Below the pieces are notes generated by a model. The model was not told where the DNA came from, searched no databases, and saw only the letters and a program-made list of their open reading frames with translations. Positions 1 through 5,955 of a stretch of 6,197 nucleotides of DNA are shown here, piece by piece. Positions within the stretch are counted from its first letter, which is position 1, and each line of letters opens with the position of its first letter. A program made the position numbers and the translations under genes. Source of the stretch: Verrucomicrobiota bacterium (GTDB lineage: Bacteria; Verrucomicrobiota; Verrucomicrobiia; Limisphaerales; UBA9464); assembly GCA_026397675.1 (NCBI GenBank), contig JAPLUH010000537.1, forward strand, positions 1-6,197, read 5' to 3'.

Positions 1-1
1 T

Positions 2-289
2 TGGATAGGCATTGAATTGCATGGACGTCGCGGATTGAACCCGCGCAACGCGATTCTACGCCTCGAGTCCGAGACCGGAGTCCAATGGCGGAGTCACCAA
101 CCCAACCAGGGCTACTGCTCCAGTGGCGACCCTCGGGTCCACTTTGGTCTGGGCGCGGCGCGGAAAGGACACCTCTGGGTCCGGTGGCCGGATGGGACTG
201 CCGAGGACTTCGGTGTACTGGAATCTCATCGTACCCACCGCATCGAGGTCGGCCGAGGCACACCGGCTCCGGGAGCGTTCACTTGGTGA
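2..289 (+). CDS. C-terminal end of an ASPIC/UnbV-domain protein (5' end outside window)
   Basis: The reading frame is open from the first complete codon at position 2 to TGA at 287-289, giving about 95 residues. It starts 'WIGIELHGRRGLNPRNAILRLES', continues with 'GYCSSGDPRVHFGLGAA' and 'LWVRWPDGTAEDF', and ends 'HRIEVGRGTPAPGAFTW'. These match the ASPIC/UnbV domain pattern: an opening W-x-G-I strand, an S-x-(N/G)-DPRVHFGLG core, then V-R-W-P-D-G-T. In known proteins this domain usually sits at the C-terminus behind FG-GAP/VCBS beta-propeller repeats, as in CRTAC1-like secreted proteins, so the missing upstream part is probably such a propeller (inference). The TTG at 17 is an internal Leu codon and not a start, because the conserved domain already begins before it. 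The exact biochemical role of the family is poorly known; extracellular binding is likely. Confidence 0.87.
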   Translation, partial: WIGIELHGRRGLNPRNAILRLESETGVQWRSHQPNQGYCSSGDPRVHFGLGAARKGHLWVRWPDGTAEDFGVLESHRTHRIEVGRGTPAPGAFTW

Positions 290-346
290 GTCTTTCAATT
301 TCTCTATCGCGATAAGCCAGATTCCGGCACACGCCCAAGACGGAAT

Positions 347-374
347 TTGACCCCCTCATCGGTCTCGATACACT
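347..374 (+). promoter_or_regulatory. Possible sigma70-like promoter upstream of the HEAT lipoprotein
   Basis: TTGACC at 347-352 (5/6 to TTGACA) is followed after 16 bases by TACACT at 369-374 (4/6 to TATAAT). Transcription would begin about 6-8 bases later, almost at the ATG at 382, so the message would be leaderless or nearly so. This fits the absence of any Shine-Dalgarno before that ATG. It is a pattern match only, and such pairs arise by chance. Confidence 0.25.
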
Positions 375-381
375 GCGTGTC

Positions 382-804
382 ATGATCTCCCGTTTGGCCT
401 GCCAAGGCGCAATTGCTGCGGTGTCGTTGCTTCTGCTCACTGCTGGCTGTGGAAAATCCGAGGACGCCGCCAAGGCGGTCGATGTGCCCGCTCAGGTGGC
501 TCAACTCAAGGGTGGCACCGATGCTCAGGCCAATGCACTGAGCGAACTCGCCGCCGGAGGGCCGAAGTCCGCCTCAGCAGTCAAAGACATTATCCCTCTG
601 CTCAAGTCGGACGACTCGGTGATCCGCCGCCTGGCCGCCTACGCACTCTGCCAGATCGGACCCGCGGCCAAGGCGGCGCTTCCGGACCTCAAAGCCCTGA
701 TGCAAGATGCGGACATGAGCACCGCCACCACTGCGATCAACGCAATGAACGCCATCGATCCCTCATCCACCGAGGGCGTCAAAGTGCTGAACGTGACCCA
801 GTAA
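382..804 (+). CDS. Small HEAT-repeat lipoprotein
   Basis: This 140-residue exported lipoprotein has a basic N-terminus (R4), a hydrophobic stretch at residues 10-19 and a lipobox L-T-A-G-C with the lipidated Cys at 23. Gly follows at +2, so no Asp retention signal is seen. The mature part is mostly alpha-helical. Helix pairs resembling HEAT repeats run over residues 37-60, 67-93 ('IIPLLKSDDSVIRRLAAYALCQIG', the clearest unit) and 100-125 ('LPDLKALMQDAD...AINAMNAID'). HEAT repeats are protein-binding scaffolds, so a partner-binding role at the membrane is inferred; no catalytic motif is visible. ATG at 382 is chosen because it places the signal sequence correctly, although no Shine-Dalgarno precedes it. 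It lies 92 bp after the ASPIC gene and 169 bp before the RCC1 gene, so it may be transcribed alone. The specific function is unknown. Confidence 0.85.
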   Translation: MISRLACQGAIAAVSLLLLTAGCGKSEDAAKAVDVPAQVAQLKGGTDAQANALSELAAGGPKSASAVKDIIPLLKSDDSVIRRLAAYALCQIGPAAKAALPDLKALMQDADMSTATTAINAMNAIDPSSTEGVKVLNVTQ

Positions 805-940
805 TTAGGCACCCATTCAACCACTTCGGTGTCGGACCCAAAAAACGTCACCAAAAGTTTCTTTGGACAGTAGCATTCGGCGTTCATTGTGCTTCTCACG
901 CCCATCCCCAAGACATCGCTGACCTCTCGTACACCATTGA

Positions 941-953
941 AAGGGGAAGGAAG
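941..953 (+). promoter_or_regulatory. Purine-rich Shine-Dalgarno-like tract, unusually far from the start
   Basis: The tract AAGGGGAAGGAAG contains good anti-SD matches (AAGG, GGAAG), but 20 bases separate it from ATG 974, well beyond the usual 5-10. No start codon in the RCC1 frame lies nearer. It may be incidental or may act in an mRNA fold. The rest of the 805-973 gap shows no convincing terminator. Confidence 0.2.
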
Positions 954-973
954 CGACACTACGAACCATTCCC

Positions 974-3900
974 ATGCGCTTCCTGTCACTGTTTCCTCAC
1001 CGTTCGATAAAACTGCTTCCGGCGCTCCTAGGGGTCTTTTGCGTGAGCCTCGCACTTTTAGGTGCGAACCCCACGCACTCGTTCCGGGCGAAGGCATTCC
1101 CCGAACCGGATTCTGACGGGGACGGGCTGAGCGATGTCCTCGAACTGCGCTTCGGCAGCGATCCCTTCGTGGCCGACACCGATGGCGATGGAGCCAACGA
1201 CCTCGCGGAATTCACAGCCAACACGCTGCCCCGCGACAAGACCAGCATCCCCCTGTTTCAGACCGTCGACCGGGATCGACAGTTGCTCAGCGGCGATTTG
1301 TTGCGACTGCGCCCGCTTTCACTCAAACCCCTCTCGCTCAAGACCAACATCACGATCGTCACCAACGATCCCCCGCCGGACGGAAGCGCCCCGACCTACA
1401 CCACCAACATCACCATCCTCACCAATTACACCACCTACCAGTGGTACCGGGACGGCAAGTCCCTGACCGGCCAAACCAATGTGAACCTGGTTCTTTTCGG
1501 CGTCGAACGCCCAGATTCCGGTCGTTACACACTGGAGGCTCAATTGGAGAGCACCCTTCAGCGCGAACCCAAAGGGACCCGCATTGATGTCTTGGGAGTC
1601 CGTCCTTTGAGGGAGTTTCCGAGACCGTCCGGTGAACTCGTGGTTTGGGGACGCGAAGTCGGCTCCACTCCCCCGAAATTGACCACCGCCGTCGCCGTCG
1701 CCCGGGGCTTCGTCCACGGCTATGCCCTCGATTCTAATGGAAAACTTTGGGGATGGGGAACCAACACCCTCGGCCAGCTCAGCACCCCCAATAGCCTGCC
1801 TCCAGTTCAGAATATCTCCGCAGGGGCCTTCCACACCCTGGCTATTTTAACCAATGGAATGGTCCGGGCCTGGGGCGACACTCGTTATGGACAAACGGCC
1901 GTTCCGCCGGAATCGACGGAAGCCATCGCCATGGCCGCGGGTCATTTCCACTCGGTGGCCCTGCGCCCCGATGGCACCGTCGTCTGTTGGGGCGACAATA
2001 GCAGCCTGCACTCGGTGGTGCCGCCCGGACTTTCCGGAGTGGTGGCCATCGCCGCTGGCGCAGCCCATACCGTGGCCCTGAAATCGGATGGATCTGTGGT
2101 CTGCTGGGGATCCAACGACCGGAGACAGGCTGCAATTCCAGCCAACCTTCCTCGCATCGCCCGGATTGCCGCCGGCGACTACCACACCCTCGCCCTGTCC
2201 CGGGAGGGAGCCATTCTGGCCTGGGGTGACACGGCCTTGAAGCAAGTCCCGGCGCCGCCCCGGATGCCGCCAGCCGTGGCAATCAGCGCCGGTTCGGGCT
2301 ATTCCTTGGCTCTGACGGCCGCCGACAATGCAGTCGGCTGGGGCACCCCGGCCGTGGCGGCCCAATCCACTCCCCAGACCAATCTCTTCACCCTGAGCGC
2401 CGGCTTCCAGGCCGCGGCCGGAATCCGGGCACGGATCGATGGCGACCAAGATGGCGTCGACGATTCCACCGAGGTTGCGTTGGGCCTGAATTCCGTCGTC
2501 CCGGACACCGACCAAGACGGATTGGAGGACGGTATCGAACTCCGCATGTTCCTCAATCCGCTCTCTCCCGATTCCGACGGTGATGGCGTCCCCGATTTAG
2601 CTGAACTCACTCAGAGCAGCGATTCCGATGGCGATGGCATTCCGGACACCGAAGAACTGCGCCTTGGCCTCAACCCGTTGGACCCGGACAGCGACTCCGA
2701 TGGTTCCCCAGACGGAGCGGAACAGGCTGCGGGCACCAATCCGTCTTCGGACGAAAGTTATCCGGTCTTTGCGTTGCTCGAGCGCGATCGCCAAGTCCTT
2801 GCCGGGGACAGGCTAGTCCTGCGCGCAGTCGCCCTGAAACCAGCCACTGCAACCGCCGCCGTGGTGCCACCACCCGTCGTCCTACCGCCGACTCCGCCGG
2901 TGGATCCGAATGCAGACCCCGGCACAGACCCCGGCACAGATCCGGGAACGGGTACGGGCGGTAGCATCACAAATTCTTCTCCCACGCCCCCTGTCGTAGC
3001 CGCTAAGGCTCCCTCATTCCAATGGTTCCGCGACGGCAAGGCCCTAGCAGGCCAAACCAACGTCAACCTGGTCCTGCACGACATCCTTCCTGAAGAAGGC
3101 GGAATCTACCGTCTGGAAGCCTCTCTCGATGCAACCACCCGGATCCAAACCAGCCGAAATTTGCGGGTCGAAGTCCTGCGATTCCCGCGATCACCCTCGC
3201 CCGAGCGCATCGTGGGCACCGTAGTAGCCTGGGGCGACGACACCTTTGGCCAAACGACGCTGCCCGGTAACATCGGCCTCGTCACCGCGGTGGCTGCGGG
3301 TTTCGGTCATTCCCTGGCGCTCCGCACCAACGGCACCGTGGTCGCCTGGGGACAAGATTCTCAGGGACAGGCTCGTATTCCCACCGACCTGAGCTCCGTG
3401 GTGGCCATCGCCGCCGGGGCGGCTCATTCGGTGGCCCTGACCGCCGCGGGTCAGGTGATTTGCTGGGGCGATAACACTTGGGGACAGGCTACCGTTCCAG
3501 CCGGGCTCACCAACGCCATGGCTATCGCCGCCGGCGACTTGCACACCTTGGCTCTCGACCGAAATGGCAAAATCTGGGCCTGGGGTGACGCCACAGCAGG
3601 TCAAACCAATCTGAATGGACGCACGGGCACGCGCATCCTAGCCGGTGCCACCGCCTCAGGCTGGACGAGTACCTCCGGCCAATTCCGTACGGTAGGTCGC
3701 CCCGGACTCACCAACCTCACGGGCATCGTCGGATTTGCCTCACGAGAAGACCAAGGCCTCCTGCTCCACCGCAACGGCGCGGTAACAGCCACCCCAGGCT
3801 CCACCGGAAACCCCTCACGCGAGGCCACGCCGGCGCTGAACATTGCCACCACAGCCTCCATCGGAGCGGCTGTGACACCCGATGGATCGGTGACGGTCTG

Positions 3901-5605
3901 GGGTGACACCAATGCCCTCGCCTGGCGAGTGCCCACCGGGTTGAAACGCATCGAGCAACTGGCCGGCGGAGCGCATCACTTGGTGGCCCTTCAACGGTTG
4001 CCTGACGCAGACACCGACGGGTTGGCCGATTCGGTGGAGCGGGCCAATGGATCCGACCCTGCCGACCCGGACTCGGACAACGACGGTCTGGAGGATGGTA
4101 TCGAAAATCGACTCGGCTCTAGCCCGAGCCTCGCAGACACCGATGGCGACGGACTGGGCGACCGAACTGAACTGCAAAACGGTTTTGATCCGGCCATCGC
4201 CACAGAGCGACCCGATGGATGGTTGGGCCTCGAACCGTCGATCGCCCTGAGGAGCTTCGCACTTGGCGGAGAGGGCTACCGTCTTCAGGGATCCCAAGAC
4301 GGCGTGGTCTGGGGAGATTTAGAGGAACTCCATCGCGAGACCAATGGATGGTCCCGCCGCTTCACCAATACCCTTCCTGCTCAGGCCTTCTACCGTCTCC
4401 AGGGGCCTGACCGCAGCAATGCCGATCAGGGCCTCATCAAGGGCAGCATCCTGGCCTGGGGCGACTCTAGTCTCGGTCAGACTTCTGTGCCGAAATCATT
4501 GGGCGTACTCCGCCAAATCAGCGCCGGAACCTGGCACACGCTGGCCTTGCAAACCAACGGCACCGTGGTGGCCTGGGGTGATTCGACCGACGGCAAGTTG
4601 TCCGTTCCCAACACCTTGCAATCCGTCGTCGCCGTCGCGGCCGGCGGCAACCATTCGCTGGCCCTCGACGCCGACGGACATGTCACCGGGTGGGGACGCA
4701 ATACGTCTGGGCAAGCCACCGCACCGGTATTCAGTGCCCCGGTCACAGCCATCGCGGCCGGCGGCGACTACAGCCTTGCCTTGCTGGCCGACGGCACGGT
4801 CACCGCCTGGGGCACCAACTACAACGGGCAGCTCAATATCCCGTCCGGACTTCAAAACGTGCGCGCCATCGCCGCTGGTTGGAGTCATGCCATCGCCCTC
4901 CTCGATGGCGGCACGGTCGTCTGCTGGGGCAATAACCGGGCCGGTCAATGCGTGGTTCCGGCGGGTTTGAAAAACGTCGTCGCGGTCACTGCTGGCGATT
5001 CCCACACGGTGGCCCTGCGCGCCGACGGCTCGGTCGTCGCCTGGGGCGGCAACGGAGACGGTCAGTTGCGAATTCCCGCAGGACTCGAGCGGGTGGTCTC
5101 CATCCAGGCCGGCTACAATCATACGGTGGCCCTCCGCGACTCAGGTGAACTTGTTTCGTGGGGTGGAGATTCTGCCGGAACCCTGCTCATTCCCGATTCA
5201 GCCAATGGCGCCCTGCTGTTCTCGGCCGGCGGATTCCACACCGTGGCCGCCCTTCAACCCCGCGACACCGACGGCGACGGCCTGGACGACCGCTACGAAT
5301 TGCTCATCGGCACTTCACCCGAAACTGCCGACACCGATGGCGACGGACTGCCAGATGCCCAAGAACTCCAATTCGGTTATAATCCGCTTCGTCCCACCGA
5401 GGCAGTGGATGGCGCAGTGATCCTGGCACCCGCCCTGCGCATCGTGCGCTTCACCTTGGGAACACAAACCTACCGGCTGCAAAGCTCGACCAACCTCTCC
5501 ACGTGGTCCGACATCCGCGACCCCATTCGCAATATCAACGGCTTCAGCACCCTCACATTGGAGGTACCGGAAGAGAGTCGTTTCTTCCGCCTGATCAGCC
5601 CGTAA
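974..5605 (+). CDS. Giant secreted protein with three RCC1 propellers, Ca-binding loops and Ig-like domains
   Basis: The product is 1543 residues. A Sec signal peptide is seen (R10/K13, hydrophobic 14-29, possible cleavage after A31). Domains in order: DxDxDG loops at 46 and 68; Ig-like domain about 92-207 (W157-RDG, D181-S-G-R-Y); seven RCC1-type units 222-488; loops at 489, 511, 533, 550, 572; Ig-like domain about 596-736 (W684, RDG); seven units 750-1009; loops at 1011, 1033, 1055; a YRLQ domain to about 1145; seven units 1159-1429; loops at 1431, 1453; a second YRLQ domain to the C-terminus. RCC1 units fold as propeller blades, seven per ring. DxDxDG loops of the thrombospondin-3 type bind calcium and stiffen linkers. 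An extracellular adhesive or scaffold role is inferred; no enzyme motif is seen. The mature chain has only five Cys, four of them in blade 'CWG' motifs. No LPXTG, PEP-CTERM or other obvious sorting tail is present. ATG 974 is supported by the signal peptide, not by an RBS. Confidence 0.93.
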   Translation: MRFLSLFPHRSIKLLPALLGVFCVSLALLGANPTHSFRAKAFPEPDSDGDGLSDVLELRFGSDPFVADTDGDGANDLAEFTANTLPRDKTSIPLFQTVDRDRQLLSGDLLRLRPLSLKPLSLKTNITIVTNDPPPDGSAPTYTTNITILTNYTTYQWYRDGKSLTGQTNVNLVLFGVERPDSGRYTLEAQLESTLQREPKGTRIDVLGVRPLREFPRPSGELVVWGREVGSTPPKLTTAVAVARGFVHGYALDSNGKLWGWGTNTLGQLSTPNSLPPVQNISAGAFHTLAILTNGMVRAWGDTRYGQTAVPPESTEAIAMAAGHFHSVALRPDGTVVCWGDNSSLHSVVPPGLSGVVAIAAGAAHTVALKSDGSVVCWGSNDRRQAAIPANLPRIARIAAGDYHTLALSREGAILAWGDTALKQVPAPPRMPPAVAISAGSGYSLALTAADNAVGWGTPAVAAQSTPQTNLFTLSAGFQAAAGIRARIDGDQDGVDDSTEVALGLNSVVPDTDQDGLEDGIELRMFLNPLSPDSDGDGVPDLAELTQSSDSDGDGIPDTEELRLGLNPLDPDSDSDGSPDGAEQAAGTNPSSDESYPVFALLERDRQVLAGDRLVLRAVALKPATATAAVVPPPVVLPPTPPVDPNADPGTDPGTDPGTGTGGSITNSSPTPPVVAAKAPSFQWFRDGKALAGQTNVNLVLHDILPEEGGIYRLEASLDATTRIQTSRNLRVEVLRFPRSPSPERIVGTVVAWGDDTFGQTTLPGNIGLVTAVAAGFGHSLALRTNGTVVAWGQDSQGQARIPTDLSSVVAIAAGAAHSVALTAAGQVICWGDNTWGQATVPAGLTNAMAIAAGDLHTLALDRNGKIWAWGDATAGQTNLNGRTGTRILAGATASGWTSTSGQFRTVGRPGLTNLTGIVGFASREDQGLLLHRNGAVTATPGSTGNPSREATPALNIATTASIGAAVTPDGSVTVWGDTNALAWRVPTGLKRIEQLAGGAHHLVALQRLPDADTDGLADSVERANGSDPADPDSDNDGLEDGIENRLGSSPSLADTDGDGLGDRTELQNGFDPAIATERPDGWLGLEPSIALRSFALGGEGYRLQGSQDGVVWGDLEELHRETNGWSRRFTNTLPAQAFYRLQGPDRSNADQGLIKGSILAWGDSSLGQTSVPKSLGVLRQISAGTWHTLALQTNGTVVAWGDSTDGKLSVPNTLQSVVAVAAGGNHSLALDADGHVTGWGRNTSGQATAPVFSAPVTAIAAGGDYSLALLADGTVTAWGTNYNGQLNIPSGLQNVRAIAAGWSHAIALLDGGTVVCWGNNRAGQCVVPAGLKNVVAVTAGDSHTVALRADGSVVAWGGNGDGQLRIPAGLERVVSIQAGYNHTVALRDSGELVSWGGDSAGTLLIPDSANGALLFSAGGFHTVAALQPRDTDGDGLDDRYELLIGTSPETADTDGDGLPDAQELQFGYNPLRPTEAVDGAVILAPALRIVRFTLGTQTYRLQSSTNLSTWSDIRDPIRNINGFSTLTLEVPEESRFFRLISP
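1343..1426 (+). repeat. Two 24-bp direct repeats in the first Ig-like domain
   Basis: Positions 1343-1366 and 1403-1426 match at 21 of 24 bases and encode TNITIVTN (124-131) and TNITILTN (144-151). They sit 60 bp apart, in frame, in the insert before the conserved 'YQWYRDG' strand. A local slippage duplication is the simplest origin. Confidence 0.75.
1637..2437 (+). repeat. First RCC1 seven-unit propeller (residues 222-488)
   Basis: Seven consecutive units begin at residues 222, 258, 297, 336, 375, 414 and 453. Units 2-6 are exactly 39 residues (117 bp); unit 1 is 36 and the last about 36. The consensus is V-x-A/C-W-G-x-N-x-x-G-Q-x-x-x-P, about 10 residues, I-A-A-G-x-x-H-T-x-A-L-x-x-(D/N)-G. 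Unit 1 has R in the 'AAG' motif (VARGFVHGYAL), unit 6 has Y for H (SAGSGYSLAL), and unit 7 has lost the His (SAGFQAAAGI). The pattern resembles the short RCC1_2-type repeat. Confidence 0.88.
2438..2755 (+). repeat. Five-loop calcium-binding linker (residues 489-594)
   Basis: This is the longest of the four thrombospondin-3-like blocks. Acidic loops start at residues 489 (DGDQDG), 511 (DTDQDG), 533 (DSDGDG), 550 (DSDGDG) and 572 (DSDSDG). Spacings are 22, 22, 17 and 22 residues. Between loops run short 'ELRxxLNPLxP'-type segments. Calcium binding follows from family knowledge and from the alternating Asp side chains. Confidence 0.85.
2915..2950 (+). repeat. Three tandem 12-bp units encoding DPGT
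   Basis: GACCCCGGCACA occurs exactly at 2915-2926 and 2927-2938, followed by a diverged copy at 2939-2950. They encode DPGT three times (residues 648-659) and are followed by GTGG. The tract lies in a Pro/Gly-rich flexible insert (about residues 630-680) inside the second Ig-like domain. Such short in-frame tandem units are prone to change in copy number. Confidence 0.85.
3221..4000 (+). repeat. Second RCC1 seven-unit propeller, with three decayed blades (residues 750-1009)
   Basis: Units begin at residues 750, 789, 828, 867, 904, 937 and 973. Units 1-3 are regular 39-mers with WG, GQ and AAGxxH motifs. Unit 4 (37 residues) keeps WG and GQ but loses the AAGxxHxxAL half. Unit 5 (33 residues) and unit 6 (36 residues) lack the WG motif and the His. 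Unit 7 returns to form (VTVWGDT...LAGGAHHLVAL). The frame stays open throughout. Confidence 0.82.
4448..5260 (+). repeat. Third RCC1 seven-unit propeller (residues 1159-1429)
   Basis: This is the most regular ring. Units start at residues 1159, 1198, 1237, 1276, 1315, 1354 and 1393; the first six are each exactly 39 residues and the last is 37. Every unit keeps WG and the AG pair, and six of seven keep H in the 'AGxxH' motif (unit 3 has Y). At DNA level this gives a 117-bp period. Codons differ between units even where residues agree, so the array is not a recent tandem expansion. Confidence 0.88.
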
Positions 5606-5889
5606 GGCTCAAATGTTATATTTAACCAGTTGCCGGGGACAGGGACCTAGACTCACGCGAAGGCGCGGAGAACGCGGAGGGAGAAGCACCGAATTTATTT
5701 CCAGTTGAGTCAATGGACCTGAATTCCAAAAACATCTCCGCTCGCTCCGCGCCTCTGCGCCTCCGCGTGAACCAATCCGAGCTCTGAGCCTCAACGAATC
5801 CATCGTCGAACGCACCTAGGGACAGGCTGCCTTGCGCCCTCTGAGAACGGTTCTTGGCGACGAAAGACTGGTGGTATTTGATTTAGCTT
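5606..5889. other. Intergenic region between the RCC1 gene and the sialidase-like gene
   Basis: This 284-bp gap holds no credible gene. From left to right it contains an AT-rich patch (TTATATTTAA at 5615-5624), the motif GGGACAGGGACCTAG ending at 5650, a GC-rich imperfect inverted repeat (5653-5770), and a second ACCTAGGGACAGGCT motif at 5814-5828. No intrinsic terminator (stem plus T-run) is visible after the stop at 5605. An in-frame TAG at 5884-5886 closes the region just before the next start codon. Confidence 0.7.
5653..5770. repeat. GC-rich imperfect inverted repeat, dispersed-repeat type
   Basis: The left arm at 5653-5679 (TCACGCGAAGGCGCGGAG...) matches the reverse complement of the right arm at 5736-5770 (TCACGCGGAGGCGCAGAGG...). 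The first 14 bases agree at 13. The right arm then carries one extra 8-bp AGAGGCGC unit, after which GGAG is shared and 6 of the last 9 bases agree. About 56 AT-richer bases separate the arms. Strings of the 'GCGGAGGCGCAGAGGCGCGGAG' sort are, from general knowledge, common intergenic dispersed repeats in several bacterial groups, including Verrucomicrobia and Planctomycetes. Folding into a large hairpin is possible. Function is unknown. Confidence 0.72.
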
Positions 5890-5955
5890 ATGATCCCTCG
5901 GTTCCATCGACATGGCTTCTCCGGGCTGTCCGTCCTGCTTTGGAGCCTGTCCCTA
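5817..5955. repeat. 12-bp perfect inverted repeat spanning the sialidase-like start
   Basis: TAGGGACAGGCT at 5817-5828 is the exact reverse complement of AGCCTGTCCCTA at 5944-5955. The arms are 115 bp apart with ATG 5890 between them. The right arm encodes part of the signal peptide (SLSL). It could be a folded leader, paired protein sites, a trace of a REP-like element, or chance. Confidence 0.35.

Noticed and set aside
851..867. Small stem CCAAA...TTTGG after the lipoprotein gene as a terminator
   Set aside because: The stem is only about five A/T-rich pairs and has no following T-run, so it does not meet the form of an intrinsic terminator.
1847..2515. 222-codon open frame on the minus strand
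   Set aside because: It is antisense to the first RCC1 block, where GC-rich codons leave the opposite strand free of stops. Its product is Gly/Arg-rich with no domain, and the + strand frame carries clear repeats.
3363..3490. GGGACAGGCT at 3363-3372 and 3481-3490, the same string as the intergenic motif at 5819-5828
   Set aside because: Inside the RCC1 gene it encodes the repeat residues G-Q-A in adjacent blades, so coding explains it. I do not treat these as copies of the intergenic element.
4496..5122. 208-codon minus-strand frame opposite the third propeller (and a similar-sized + strand frame at 4344-4970)
   Set aside because: Both are shadows of the 39-residue repeat. Their apparent internal repeats only mirror the 117-bp period of the real gene.
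974..5605. Tandem-repeat array suggestive of CRISPR or a DNA satellite
   Set aside because: The 117-bp period is in frame, the units diverge at synonymous positions, and they encode RCC1 blades. There are no identical short repeats with unique spacers.
5609..5815. 68-codon minus-strand frame containing 'SRGGAEARSE'
   Set aside because: This is translation of the GC-rich inverted repeat. Similar 'RGGAEA' peptides are commonly predicted from such dispersed repeats and are not real proteins.
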